In this document: in pieces, positions 35,161-44,789 of the stretch | How positions within the stretch are numbered: position 1 is the stretch's first letter | Layout of the letters: every line of letters begins with the position of its first letter | Source of the DNA: Salinimonas iocasae | Lineage (GTDB): Bacteria; Pseudomonadota; Gammaproteobacteria; Enterobacterales; Alteromonadaceae | Assembly (NCBI RefSeq): GCF_006228385.1 | Contig: NZ_CP039852.1 | Coordinates: 496,001-560,000 of the forward strand | DNA: 64,000 bases | Direction of reading: 5' to 3' | Notes under the pieces: model-generated | Seen by the model: only the letters and a program-made list of their open reading frames with translations | The model's database searches: none | What the model was told of the DNA's origin: nothing | Position numbers and translations under genes: made by a program

Positions 35161-36144
35161 TTACCAGCGCGACATAATTTGCTGATAGACTTCTTCATCC
35201 AGCAAACTTGGCCGCAAAACAGGCGTTACATTACTCATCAGACTGAGCGCTTCCTGCCAGTCTGATGCCGCCTCGCCATTAATATAAAATGTAGATGCTT
35301 CAGAAACGGTACTTTGATCAAGTGGATATGCCAGCGTCAGCGCGCCAGCCTCTAGTTTAGGATGCGCAACAGCGCGGCTGGTGATAAATTCCGCCGTTCC
35401 GTCGCCGTCTATGTCTTTGGTCAGCCACGCAATATTCAGTAACTCATTGTAGGTACCATCATTCTGCATGTCTTCGATTGCCGAGTTGAATGCCGTAATC
35501 ATTGCCTGATTACCATCTCCGGATGCCATTGCAAGGCGAAACCCTGCTTTGATCAACGGTACTTTTGAAAAGTGCAGGAGCTGCTCGCCTTCATTCCTCA
35601 ATAAGCGGTTAAATTCATCCACTAACAGCCGCGAAGACATCAAGTAGTAAGAACGATCGTCGGCCAGTTGCTTAAAGGCATCAAATGTCGAAGGGTTCCT
35701 GGCCCACTTAATATCTTTGATGAGCCTGACTTTATCTGTATTGGCGAAACGGTTTTCAATCGCCACCCGGCGGTCTCTCAAGTGTTCAAGCGCCCCGACG
35801 GATGTAACATCACTGTGTTTACTGATAGAAAACAGATAAAGAGGAAGATAGGCATCTGAGTAAAGATATTCTGATTTTTTCTCGTCTAAATCAACAAACG
35901 CATAATGGCCATCGATGCGACCACTAAGCAGCCCGCTGCCTAAAAATGCAGGTCGCATTACTTCAAGTGTTACATCCTGCTCCATGCGAGCAAATGCTTC
36001 TCGCATAATCGCATTAATACGGGCAGGCTTATCACCGTCATCAATAAAGGTGGGCAGTTGCGCTGCGCCCAGCTTCACCTCAGCACCCGCAATGGAACTG
36101 ACTAAGCTCAGCAACAAACAAATACATACTGTTAAACCACGCAC
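35161..36144 (-). CDS. Periplasmic solute-binding protein (family 3 like), orphan
   Basis: A 327-aa protein. I start it at GTG 36144, preceded by AAAGGTGAG, giving a signal peptide (CICLLLSLVSSIAGA); the TTG at 36186 is unlikely. The body looks like an amino-acid-type binding protein (SBP_bac_3): GRIDGHYAFVDLDEKKSEYLY, IENRFANTDKV, GYRLAM-like AGFRLAMA. An EF-hand-like calcium loop (DIDGDGTAEF, about residues 244-253) is inserted near the C-terminus. No ABC permease or ATPase is adjacent, so it may be a sensor or orphan binding protein. Confidence 0.72.
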   Translation of the reverse strand: MRGLTVCICLLLSLVSSIAGAEVKLGAAQLPTFIDDGDKPARINAIMREAFARMEQDVTLEVMRPAFLGSGLLSGRIDGHYAFVDLDEKKSEYLYSDAYLPLYLFSISKHSDVTSVGALEHLRDRRVAIENRFANTDKVRLIKDIKWARNPSTFDAFKQLADDRSYYLMSSRLLVDEFNRLLRNEGEQLLHFSKVPLIKAGFRLAMASGDGNQAMITAFNSAIEDMQNDGTYNELLNIAWLTKDIDGDGTAEFITSRAVAHPKLEAGALTLAYPLDQSTVSEASTFYINGEAASDWQEALSLMSNVTPVLRPSLLDEEVYQQIMSRW

Positions 36145-36243
36145 AGACTCACCTTTTATATAAATTGTGTTAATTCCTACACTCAACTTCAGTGTAGCGG
36201 TTTTCGACTACCGATAGCAAAAAAGACGAGTTAAAAGAATGAA

Positions 36244-36270
36244 ATAAAAAAGCCGCCTCTCAGGGCGGCT
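36244..36270 (-). terminator. Terminator of the M28 peptidase gene
   Basis: On the minus strand AGCCGCC (36264-36270), loop, GGCGGCT (36251-36257), then TTTTTTATT. It sits just past the peptidase stop. Confidence 0.88.
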
Positions 36271-36276
36271 TAGCAG

Positions 36277-37644
36277 TTATTCGCCGAAACTACCAGCAGC
36301 GCCCGGAAAAACTACCGGACTTTCGTAGCCGTCTTCGCTGACACTTGCGACGCCAAAGAAGTAGTTGTCGATAACGACATTCTCTAACGTTGCTTCTGTC
36401 ACATCACCGACGAATTTACTGTATTGCCACTGAGGCGCATCAGTATACCGCCAATAGATTTTGTATCCGGCAAGTTGAGGATTCTGATCACTATCAGCCG
36501 CCTGCCAGCTAAGCGTTGTGGAGGGCTTAACAGCACCTTCAATTTTTACTTTTGCTGGTGGAGCAGGGGCCCAGGACATCGCCGCCAGACTCACAGCGTT
36601 TAACGAAGTTAGTTTCGCGGCATAGTCAAAGTTTACACCATCAAGCGTATCACCATACTCTACGCCATTTTCATTGCGAAGATCCTGATGCTGACGTTCG
36701 TAATTCTCATTGGTTTCCATGATACGAATACCCGGATAGCCAAGGTCATTAAATGGACGGTGGTGACCACCACGGCCATAGCGGTCGAGACGATAAACAA
36801 CCATGGTGTCTAAGTTGGGTACAAAGTCATCGGCAAGTTTATCGATATAGCGCGCCAGATTACGGGAAGGAGAGTCGACTTCACCCCCAGTGAACCGACG
36901 TGTTCTCGCCTCATCGTCGGTTTCGGTTACCCGGGTACCTTCGGCGAACAGGCGGGCTGTAGTGTTGTTGATAACACCATTAACACCTTCGATATTACCA
37001 ATCATATCGTTATTAAGAACTGCTTTAAGGCGCCAGTTTTCTTCCTTTGCCTTTTTAGCCAGAATCTTGCCGCCAAATAAACCCTGCTCTTCACCGGAAA
37101 GGGCAGCATAAACAATACTACCGTTAAACTTATGCTGGCTTAACACGCGTGCCGCCTCAAGTGTTCCTGCTACACCAGAAGCATTATCGTTAGCGCCGGG
37201 AGAATCAGACGTGGCATCCATAACATCAGATACCCGGGAGTCAATATCACCTGACATAAGGACATAGCGGTCAGGGTCGGTAGTGCCACGCTGTATAGCA
37301 ACAACGTTGACTACTTCAGTCGCTTCGGGAATGCGTTTTTCGCCACTAATAGTGTCGCCTACGAACATGACTTCCAGACAGCCGCCACATTCCTTAGAAA
37401 TGGCCTCAAACTCCTGCTTAATCCAGCGACGGGCTGCACCGATTCCACGGGTGTCGGACTCGGTTTCGGACAAGGTATGGCGGGTGCCAAAACCTACCAG
37501 CTTCTCAATGTCCTGCTCAATACGGTCTGCTGAAACATCCGCAACAATATTATGAAGTTTGTCAGTTTCGCCGGCGTGGGCTGTTGACAGAGTAAAAGGT
37601 AAGGTGATTATAGCTGCAGCGATAGCGCTGAGGCGTGGTTTCAT
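36277..37644 (-). CDS. Secreted M28 family aminopeptidase-like protein
   Basis: A 455-aa exported peptidase: signal peptide MKPRLSAIAAAIITLPFTLSTAHA, M28 catalytic domain (about 60-370), and a fibronectin-III-like C-terminus (about 375-455). Zinc-site residues visible: PGANDNASGV (Asp), SGEEQGLFG (catalytic Glu pair), LNNDMIGN and GGHHRPFND (His). The first metal ligand, normally His in SGHxDS, reads SGDIDSR, so His is replaced by Asp. It may be a variant metal site. The gene has its own terminator. Confidence 0.85.
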   Translation of the reverse strand: MKPRLSAIAAAIITLPFTLSTAHAGETDKLHNIVADVSADRIEQDIEKLVGFGTRHTLSETESDTRGIGAARRWIKQEFEAISKECGGCLEVMFVGDTISGEKRIPEATEVVNVVAIQRGTTDPDRYVLMSGDIDSRVSDVMDATSDSPGANDNASGVAGTLEAARVLSQHKFNGSIVYAALSGEEQGLFGGKILAKKAKEENWRLKAVLNNDMIGNIEGVNGVINNTTARLFAEGTRVTETDDEARTRRFTGGEVDSPSRNLARYIDKLADDFVPNLDTMVVYRLDRYGRGGHHRPFNDLGYPGIRIMETNENYERQHQDLRNENGVEYGDTLDGVNFDYAAKLTSLNAVSLAAMSWAPAPPAKVKIEGAVKPSTTLSWQAADSDQNPQLAGYKIYWRYTDAPQWQYSKFVGDVTEATLENVVIDNYFFGVASVSEDGYESPVVFPGAAGSFGE

Positions 37645-37704
37645 GTGTGCTCCTTCAAAGCTTGTTATTTCACCACGCCTTATAATTATTAAAGTGGCGT
37701 GGCG

Positions 37705-38400
37705 TTAGATAAAGGCGTAAGCATCACCGAACAGTTGATCATCTGGCAGTTTGCGCTCATAAAAATCATCTCTGGCGGCTTTAGCCATTTCGAACCTGCC
37801 GGCAATATATACCTGCTTGTCCGACAAATCGGTGTAGTCTGCTAGTACGGCGTGATGTACCCAACCGGTTCTTCCCTGCCAGTTTTCATCGGCATATTCC
37901 ACGACCGGAATAAAGGTAAATTGCTCGTTGTCGTCAGCCATGCTGGTCAATTCTTCGAACAGGTACAAGTCTTCTTTATTTCGGCCTCCCCAGTAAAGGG
38001 TAACCGGCGTGTGGGGATGGTCCTTCAACGATTGCTGCAGTATAGAGTAGGCATATGAAAAGCCCGTGCCGCCTGCAATCAGAATCATCGGTTTACCGTT
38101 AGACTGCAGATGCGCCTCGCCATGGCCGCCACTTATGGTGATTTCACCTTCGCTTTTCATTCGCTCTAGCACTTCTGTGGCGTACGCATTATTTTCGTCC
38201 GCGCCGATGTGCAGTTCTATTTTCTGATTATTGTACGCTGCGTTGGCGATAGAAAAAGGGCGCTTGTCGGTTTCGCCCATATGCACCAGAACATACTGAC
38301 CTGCATAAAAGTCGACCGGACTGGAAGGTGTTAACACAACTTTGTAAACCGCTTCGGTCAACGGCGTAACTGCGTCAACCTGACATAAAATATCTGACAT
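37705..38400 (-). CDS. fre: NAD(P)H-flavin reductase Fre
   Basis: A 231-aa reductase that passes electrons from NAD(P)H to free flavins. It has the FMN-binding RPFSIANAA motif and the NAD-binding GGTGFSYAYSIL and YWGGRNKEDLY. The C-terminal YIAGRFEMAKAARDDF differs slightly from the usual AGPFEM. It follows ubiD by 39 bases, the same ubiD-fre order as in E. coli. A weak CCACGCC/GGCGTGG hairpin follows (37673-37702) without a T-run. Confidence 0.93.
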   Translation of the reverse strand: MSDILCQVDAVTPLTEAVYKVVLTPSSPVDFYAGQYVLVHMGETDKRPFSIANAAYNNQKIELHIGADENNAYATEVLERMKSEGEITISGGHGEAHLQSNGKPMILIAGGTGFSYAYSILQQSLKDHPHTPVTLYWGGRNKEDLYLFEELTSMADDNEQFTFIPVVEYADENWQGRTGWVHHAVLADYTDLSDKQVYIAGRFEMAKAARDDFYERKLPDDQLFGDAYAFI

Positions 38401-38439
38401 GTACTCTCTTCTTAACTGAATTCGCTTAACAATGGCGAG

Positions 38440-39909
38440 CTAGTCCATGATACCAAGCTCATCCCAGATGTCATCCACGCGCTGTTTGACATCATCGTCC
38501 ATCACAATCGGTTCACCCCATTCACGATCGGTTTCGCCGGGCATCTTATTGGTTGCATCCATTCCCATCTTTGACCCTAAACCTGAAACCGGTGATGCAA
38601 AATCCAGGTAGTCAATGGGTGTATTCTCAACCATCACCGTATCACGCGCAGGATCCATGCGAGTGGTAACCGCCCAGATCACGTCATTCCAATCCCGGGC
38701 ATTTACATCGTCATCGCATACTATGACAAACTTGGTGTACATGAACTGACGCAAAAAAGACCACACACCCATCATGACGCGCTTGGCATGGCCGGGATAT
38801 TGTTTCTTCATTGTTACTACCGCCATACGGTAGGAACAGCCTTCTGGTGGTAAATAAAAATCCACGATTTCCGGAAACTGCTTTTGCAGAATAGGAACAA
38901 AGACTTCGTTGAGCGCCACCCCTAAAATAGCAGGCTCATCCGGTGGCCGGCCAGTATAGGTAGAGTGATAAATAGGCTGCTTACGATGGGTTATGTGGGT
39001 AACGGTAAACACCGGAAACGTGTCGACTTCATTATAATACCCGGTGTGGTCGCCGTAAGGGCCTTCGGGCGCGGTTTCGTTCTGGTCGATATAACCCTCA
39101 AGAACAATTTCTGCACTGGCCGGTACCTGCAGATCGTTACTGATTGATTTTACCACCTCGGTTTTGTCGCCTCGCAGCAAGCCGGCAAACGCATATTCTG
39201 ACAGGGTGTCGGGCACGGGGGTAACGGCACCTAAAATAGTCGCGGGATCTGCACCAAGGGCAACCGAAACCGGGTAGGGTTCGTCGGGATGCTCCTGGCA
39301 CCATTCTCTGAAATCCAGTGCGCCGCCGCGATGGGAAAGCCAGCGCATAATCAGCTTATTCCTCCCCAACAGTTGTTGCCGGTAAATACCCAGATTCTGA
39401 CGTTTCTTATGGGGGCCACGGGTAATAGTCAGGCCCCACGTGATAAGTGGTGCCGCATCACCGGGCCAGCAGCGCTGAATGGGCAGGCTGGTTAAATCAA
39501 CATCGTCGCCACTTACGACTACTTCCTGACACGGAGCTTTTCTTACTTCCTTGGCAGGCATGTTCAGAACCTGTTTAAAGACCGGCAGTTTGCTCCATAA
39601 ATCTTTGATGCCTTTAGGCGGCTCTGGTTCTTTAAGATATGCCAGCAGTTTGCCAACTTCGCGCAATGCGTGAACACTATCCTGACCCATGCCCAGCGCG
39701 ACCCGCTCCGGTGTACCAAACAAATTTGCCAGTACCGGCATATCGCTACCCTTGGGGTTCTCGAACAGTAAAGCTGGTCCTTTGGCACGCAGGGTGCGAT
39801 CAGCAATTTCGGTCATCTCCAGATCGGTATCTATTTCCCGGGTAATCCGTTTTAACTGGCCCTGAGCTTCCAGTTTGGCAATAAAGTCACGCAGGTCTTT
39901 GTATTTCAT
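38440..39909 (-). CDS. ubiD: 4-hydroxy-3-polyprenylbenzoate decarboxylase UbiD
   Basis: UbiD uses prenylated FMN (made by UbiX) to decarboxylate the ubiquinone precursor. ATG 39909 gives [18 protein letters not shown], the standard start; the upstream TTG (39939) is not needed. Length is 489 aa. Family motifs include [45 protein letters not shown] and the metal-binding Glu/Asn surroundings. It forms an operon with fre. Confidence 0.95.
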   Translation of the reverse strand: MKYKDLRDFIAKLEAQGQLKRITREIDTDLEMTEIADRTLRAKGPALLFENPKGSDMPVLANLFGTPERVALGMGQDSVHALREVGKLLAYLKEPEPPKGIKDLWSKLPVFKQVLNMPAKEVRKAPCQEVVVSGDDVDLTSLPIQRCWPGDAAPLITWGLTITRGPHKKRQNLGIYRQQLLGRNKLIMRWLSHRGGALDFREWCQEHPDEPYPVSVALGADPATILGAVTPVPDTLSEYAFAGLLRGDKTEVVKSISNDLQVPASAEIVLEGYIDQNETAPEGPYGDHTGYYNEVDTFPVFTVTHITHRKQPIYHSTYTGRPPDEPAILGVALNEVFVPILQKQFPEIVDFYLPPEGCSYRMAVVTMKKQYPGHAKRVMMGVWSFLRQFMYTKFVIVCDDDVNARDWNDVIWAVTTRMDPARDTVMVENTPIDYLDFASPVSGLGSKMGMDATNKMPGETDREWGEPIVMDDDVKQRVDDIWDELGIMD

Positions 39910-40112
39910 AGGTATCAAACTGTCTTTTGTGTTCTTCAAGGTTGGCCGCAGTATACATCATACTTTGCATAACATTCAGTGCGAACCGTCCGAGACGAAA
40001 TTTGTTAAGCGCAGCATTTTCGCTGGACAGTGATGCAGAAAGGGTGTGAGATAGACGATGCGTGATATTTTTGTAGATACCACTTACATAACTGTCTTAA
40101 CGAGGAGACGCC

Positions 40113-40358
40113 ATGAGTACCTTTGACACTGCTATGACCGAAGAGCTCAATCTGTTATTGAAATTCCCCAGCGACAGCTTTATGCAAGGCTTGAAAATTC
40201 ACCACGATGCCAGCAATGCAATCGTCAACGCTGCTCAGCGATTATATACCAAGGGGCTTATTACCCAGCCGGATGGCGGCTATCTCACAGATTTGGGTAT
40301 TGATGTGGCGGACCATGCCCGCAAGGTCTATAGCGCGCTTTTCTCTAAACTTAATTAG
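40113..40358 (+). CDS. TIGR02647-type small protein
   Basis: An 81-aa protein resembling the TIGR02647 family of small gammaproteobacterial proteins with a winged-helix look: LKFPSDSFMQGLKIHHDA, LYTKGLITQPDGGYLTDLG. CGAGGAG precedes the start. Function is unknown; DNA binding is plausible. motX starts 76 bases later. Confidence 0.75.
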   Translation: MSTFDTAMTEELNLLLKFPSDSFMQGLKIHHDASNAIVNAAQRLYTKGLITQPDGGYLTDLGIDVADHARKVYSALFSKLN

Positions 40359-40434
40359 CGGCGATATTCCTGCTTCAGATTTCCACTTTATTGCCGATAG
40401 TAATAAAGCAGGACGTTCAGGTTTTGGGTCAGCT

Positions 40435-41052
40435 ATGATAAAGCAGTTAATCACTCTTACATTTACTTTATTGTGTATCGTGTCGGCACAGGCGCAGCAG
40501 CTAAAAGCCGTTCAGCTTTATACGCAGGATGAGTTAATTTCACTTATTAATGCCAATGCGCATCTAGACCGCGTGGTTGCTGACCGCTGCCAGTTGGTAC
40601 AGGATATTGAGGCGCATGCTGAAGTGTTAAAGGAGCCAGCTTACCAGTTTTTATGGGGAGATATGCTGGCGTGGGGAGTGTGTGTTGATGCAGAGCCTGA
40701 GCGGGGTATCAAATTTATGCGCAGTTCGGCGCAGCAGGGGCTACCAGCGGCGCTTGAGCAACTCGGGCGCTATTATGCCTCTGGTAAACTGGTTCAGCAG
40801 GATACTCGCAGAGCTGTTATTTACCTGCGCGAAGCTGCCGCGCTGGGCAACTTAAACGCACAGCTTCAGCTGGTGAAATTATTCATTGATGGTCATGGTA
40901 GTCCGTATGATTACGAAGATGCCTATCGCTGGTTATTTAACGCCGTAACCGATAACAAAACCACGCATGCCAAAATTGACCGTTATCTCGCCCGACTCGA
41001 GCAGTTAATGCACCCCAAAGCCGTGCGCAATGCCCGCCAGATGGCTTACTAA
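40435..41052 (+). CDS. motX: Sodium-type flagellar motor protein MotX
   Basis: MotX is a periplasmic T-ring component of the sodium-driven polar flagellar motor. The 205-aa protein has a signal peptide (LITLTFTLLCIVSAQA), the conserved VQLYTQDELISLINANAHL, CQLVQDI and LWGDMLAWGVCV segments, and Sel1-like repeats (GLPAALEQLGRYYASGKLV, YLREAAALGNLNAQ). These closely follow Vibrio MotX. ATG 40435 is the start that yields the signal peptide; a longer frame overlaps the preceding gene. No other flagellar gene is nearby, which is common for motX. Confidence 0.85.
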   Translation: MIKQLITLTFTLLCIVSAQAQQLKAVQLYTQDELISLINANAHLDRVVADRCQLVQDIEAHAEVLKEPAYQFLWGDMLAWGVCVDAEPERGIKFMRSSAQQGLPAALEQLGRYYASGKLVQQDTRRAVIYLREAAALGNLNAQLQLVKLFIDGHGSPYDYEDAYRWLFNAVTDNKTTHAKIDRYLARLEQLMHPKAVRNARQMAY

Positions 41053-41172
41053 GCCATTTCGATCTTCTCCGCTTCGCCTGAAGTAAAAGCCAGTTAAGTC
41101 GGTAAAGACAGCGCTTTGAGACAGCGTATCGTAAACGATGCGCTGGATAAGCCGTGTTTTCACGCTGATAAC

Positions 41173-41181
41173 TGTTATACT
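41173..41181 (+). promoter_or_regulatory. Extended -10 promoter upstream of rnr
   Basis: TGTTATACT is a TGn-TATACT extended -10 about 50 bases before the rnr start, with no good -35. A promoter is expected in this 179-base gap after motX. Confidence 0.5.
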
Positions 41182-41231
41182 GGCGCCATACTGTATTTAT
41201 CTAACTACTTCAAGGGCGAAAGACGAACTGC

Positions 41232-43562
41232 ATGAGTGACGACCCCCATTACCAGCGCGAGAAAGAAAAATATGAAAACCCGGTAGCCAGCCGGGAATTT
41301 CTTATGTCGGTTATAAAAGATCATGGCAAGCCGATCTCCTTTCTTGAAATATGTGCAGCGGTTGGTGCACAAGACGAGGAAAGCCACATTGGCGTGCAAC
41401 GCCGGCTTCGCGCGATGGAACGGGAAGGGCAAATACAATTCACTAAGAGCAAACGTTATATCCTTCAGGATAAAGACGAATTGATTCGTGGACGCATAAT
41501 AGGCCATCGCGATGGCTTTGGTTTTCTGCGTCCGGAAGATAACAGCGGTGATCTTTACATCAGCGGCGGTCAGATGCAGCTTTTTCTGCATGATGATGTG
41601 GTTGACGCTCGCGTCAGCGGTACAGACAGAAAAGGTCGTAAGGAAGGCTATGTTGTTGCTGTTGTCGAGCCGCGGCAAGAGCCGATTGTAGGGCGTTACT
41701 TCACAGAGCAGGGCTTTGGCGTCGTCATCCCGGATGATAGCCGCATCAATCACGAAATCGTCATTCCCCCTGAAAATGTTAATGGCGCCAGAATGGGCCA
41801 GGTGGTCGTTGTTGAACTGACGCAGCGCCCCCGCAGGCGAGTGAGCCCGGTAGGTAAGATAACCGAGATTCTGGGCGAGCACATGGCGCCTGGGATGGAA
41901 ATTGAAATGGCATTGCGCACATTCGATATTCCCCATCAGTGGCCGCAGGGAGTTGAACGTGCAGTCAGTCGTTTGACTGAACAGGTACCAGAAGATGCCA
42001 AGCAGGGCAGAATCGATTTAAGACAGTTACCTCTGGTCACCATTGACGGTGAAGATGCCCGTGACTTTGATGATGCGGTGTTCTGTGAACCTCTGGACAA
42101 TGGTGGCTGGCAGCTTTGGGTTGCTATTGCAGATGTAAGTCATTACGTGCGCCCTGGGACAGCACTGGATACTGAAGCGGTTAACCGGGGTAATTCGGTG
42201 TACTTCCCCGAGCAGGTTATTCCTATGCTGCCCGAGGTTCTGTCAAACGGACTGTGCTCGCTGAATCCGGAAGTCGACCGTTTGTGTATGGTCTGCGAGA
42301 TGACAATCTCGGCAGAAGGGAAATTGCAGGCCTATCAGTTTTATGAAGCGGTGATGAATTCCCATGCACGACTAACCTATACCAAAGTGTGGAATATTCT
42401 GCAGGGTGATAAAGATCTGCATCAGCGGTACGAATCACACGTGGGCCATTTACGTAATTTGCACGACTTGTATCGGGTACTGCACAAAGCCCGGCAGCGT
42501 CGCGGTGCTATTGAGTTTGAAACTCAGGAAAGCAAATTCGTATTTAACGCGCAGCGCAAGATTGAAGACATTGTGCCGGTTCAGCGTAACGATGCACATA
42601 AAATGATCGAAGAGTGTATGATTCTGGCCAATGTCAGCGCAGCTCAAATGCTTGAATCACACAGTGCGCCAGCGCTGTACAGAGTCCATGATAAACCGGA
42701 TGCCGATCGTCTTACTGCATTTACCTCCTATCTGGCAGAGATAGGTGTTCCCCATCATATTACTGAAGATGCCTCACCGTCAGACTTCACTGCGGTAGTA
42801 AATAAAACCCGTAGTCGTCCTGATCAGGAACTGATTCAGACAATGCTTCTGCGCTCAATGAAACAAGCGGTCTATGATGGCGATAATGTCGGCCACTTCG
42901 GCCTTGCTCTTGCGCAATATGCACACTTTACGTCCCCGATTCGCCGCTATCCGGACCTGGTTGTGCATCGCGCCATTAAGGGCATTCTGGCCAAGCAACC
43001 TTTCAAACAAAAAGTGTCGGGGGCGAAGGCATACACCGAAGAAGAAATTGAACAGCTGGGCGAACAGTGTTCAATGACGGAACGACGCGCTGATGATGCA
43101 ACACGCGATGTGGCTGATTGGCTTAAATGTGAGTTTATGCAGGACCATGTGGGCAGCAGTTTTGATGGCGTTGTCAGTTCAGTGACTACGTTTGGCCTGT
43201 TTATTCGCCTGGTTGACTACCATATCGATGGATTAGTGCATATCACCTCACTAAAAGATGATTTCTATCATTATGACGCGGTCAAACAATCATTGTCAGG
43301 TGAATCCGGTGCACGTCAGTTCCGCCTGGGTGACACTGTTTCAGTACAGGTTGCAGCGGTGAATCTTGATGAAAGAAAGATTGATTTGGTACTGGATGAT
43401 TCCATGCTAAAGAATCGTTCAGGAAAAAAGGTGAAAGTTCGTTCTGCGGGCAAAAAATCAACCGGTAAGCCCCCACGTGATAAGGCTAAAGAAAAGCCTC
43501 GAAAAGGGGCGGGTAACAACAGACCTAAAAAGCAAGAAAAAGCAAAAGGCAAGAAGAAGTAA
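41232..43562 (+). CDS. rnr: Ribonuclease R
   Basis: RNase R is a 3'-5' exoribonuclease able to degrade structured RNA. The 776-aa protein has an N-terminal winged helix, two cold-shock domains, the RNB catalytic core with TIDGEDARDFDDAVF (the catalytic Asp cluster, about residues 270-285), an S1 domain (about 635-720) and a basic Lys-rich tail. All parts expected of RNase R rather than RNase II are present. It is followed directly by rlmB. Confidence 0.97.
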   Translation: MSDDPHYQREKEKYENPVASREFLMSVIKDHGKPISFLEICAAVGAQDEESHIGVQRRLRAMEREGQIQFTKSKRYILQDKDELIRGRIIGHRDGFGFLRPEDNSGDLYISGGQMQLFLHDDVVDARVSGTDRKGRKEGYVVAVVEPRQEPIVGRYFTEQGFGVVIPDDSRINHEIVIPPENVNGARMGQVVVVELTQRPRRRVSPVGKITEILGEHMAPGMEIEMALRTFDIPHQWPQGVERAVSRLTEQVPEDAKQGRIDLRQLPLVTIDGEDARDFDDAVFCEPLDNGGWQLWVAIADVSHYVRPGTALDTEAVNRGNSVYFPEQVIPMLPEVLSNGLCSLNPEVDRLCMVCEMTISAEGKLQAYQFYEAVMNSHARLTYTKVWNILQGDKDLHQRYESHVGHLRNLHDLYRVLHKARQRRGAIEFETQESKFVFNAQRKIEDIVPVQRNDAHKMIEECMILANVSAAQMLESHSAPALYRVHDKPDADRLTAFTSYLAEIGVPHHITEDASPSDFTAVVNKTRSRPDQELIQTMLLRSMKQAVYDGDNVGHFGLALAQYAHFTSPIRRYPDLVVHRAIKGILAKQPFKQKVSGAKAYTEEEIEQLGEQCSMTERRADDATRDVADWLKCEFMQDHVGSSFDGVVSSVTTFGLFIRLVDYHIDGLVHITSLKDDFYHYDAVKQSLSGESGARQFRLGDTVSVQVAAVNLDERKIDLVLDDSMLKNRSGKKVKVRSAGKKSTGKPPRDKAKEKPRKGAGNNRPKKQEKAKGKKK

Positions 43563-44300
43563 ATGGCACAGAACGAGTGGTTGTACGGCCTGCACGCAGT
43601 TGATGCAGTACTGGCAACAGAACCAGAACGAATTATTGAAATATTTGCGCTTAAAGGCAGAAATGATGATCGGCTGAACGATGCGGTAAATCAGGCCCGT
43701 CGCTTTGGTATCAGTGTTCAGTTTTGTCACCGGAAGGTGCTGGACGATAAAGTGAGCGGTGAGCAGCATCAGGGCATCGTCGCTAAAGCAAAGCCTGGCA
43801 GAGTGCTTGACGAGAATGACCTTGACAGGCTTATCGAACAAAACCAGTCGCCATTGTTTTTGGTACTCGATGGCGTAACCGATCCTCATAATCTTGGTGC
43901 ATGTCTGAGAACCGCAAACGCAGCGGGCGCCAGCGCCGTTATTGTTCCCAAAGATAAATCGGCAGGCCTGACCGGCACCGCGCGCAAAGTAGCCTGTGGT
44001 GCCGCAGAAACGACGCCATTTATTCAGGTTACTAACCTTTCTCGTACGCTTAAAGCAATGCAAGGCCAGGGCGTTTGGGTAATTGGCACTGCTGGAGAGG
44101 CAACGCAGGAAATTTACGATGTTACGCTCAAAGGGCCGATGGCGTTGGTAATGGGCGCTGAAGGCAAGGGGATGCGTCGGTTAACCCGTGAAACCTGCGA
44201 TGAACTGGTTAAGCTGCCTATGGCAGGCAGCGTAACAAGTTTGAATGTATCGGTGGCTACCGGTATCTGTCTTTACGAAATGGTACGCCAACGCCGCTAA
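43563..44300 (+). CDS. rlmB: 23S rRNA Gm2251 2'-O-methyltransferase RlmB
   Basis: RlmB methylates the ribose of G2251 in the 23S P-loop. The 245-aa SPOUT enzyme has an L30e-like N-terminal domain, and the knot motifs [30 protein letters not shown] and [18 protein letters not shown]. The ATG follows the rnr TAA with no gap, so rnr and rlmB are one operon as in other gammaproteobacteria. Confidence 0.96.
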   Translation: MAQNEWLYGLHAVDAVLATEPERIIEIFALKGRNDDRLNDAVNQARRFGISVQFCHRKVLDDKVSGEQHQGIVAKAKPGRVLDENDLDRLIEQNQSPLFLVLDGVTDPHNLGACLRTANAAGASAVIVPKDKSAGLTGTARKVACGAAETTPFIQVTNLSRTLKAMQGQGVWVIGTAGEATQEIYDVTLKGPMALVMGAEGKGMRRLTRETCDELVKLPMAGSVTSLNVSVATGICLYEMVRQRR

Positions 44301-44324
44301 TCTGTTTTTCAATTTCATACCCTT

Positions 44325-44362
44325 AAAGGCTGTAAGTGAATTTATCTTTACAGCCTTTTTTG
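44325..44362 (+). terminator. Terminator of rnr-rlmB
   Basis: AAAGGCTGTAA (44325-44335) and TTACAGCCTTT (44348-44358) form an 11-bp stem with a 12-base loop, followed by TTTTG. Confidence 0.88.
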
Positions 44363-44789
44363 TTTAAAGTTTGTCCTTTCTCTTTAATTCGCTCAAAAAA
44401 TACCCTAGCTTAGCGATATTGCGATTTGTTAACAATTTGTTGCACTTTGCAGTAGCCATGCTGATCATGCGGTTTTACTTGTTAGTTCATCGTTTTTTTA
44501 AAAGATGACATCGGGTATGAAGCGTGATAAGTATGTAATAAGCCTTATACATAAACCATCATCGGCTTTTGTATAGTGGCTATGTCGGATCGGGCAACCG
44601 ATTCGAACGACGTGAAGATGTTCACGGTGCTTAGTAGTTCTGAGAGAGGCAGGGGAATGCGTCTTTTTCCGGGTAAAATGAAATCACCGGCTGATTTTCA
44701 CAATAAGTAGATAACCCTTTTGTAACGCTACATTGAAGAGCGAGGGAGAAGTAACACTAAAACAATAAAATAAGATTAAAGGACAGCAA
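44363..44789 (+). promoter_or_regulatory. Upstream region of the subtilase gene, with small hairpins
   Basis: About 430 bases with no gene. It must hold the subtilase promoter; TATAGT at 44572-44577 is a possible -10. After it come two short hairpins: ATCGG-GCAA-CCGAT (a GNRA loop, near 44587-44600) and GTGAA-GATG-TTCAC (near 44612-44625). These could be a structured leader, but I cannot match a known riboswitch. AAAGGA precedes the start codon. Confidence 0.4.

Noticed and set aside
44580..44660. Cyclic-di-GMP (GEMM) riboswitch before the subtilase
   Set aside because: A GGGCAACC-like string is present but the rest of the GEMM core is absent.
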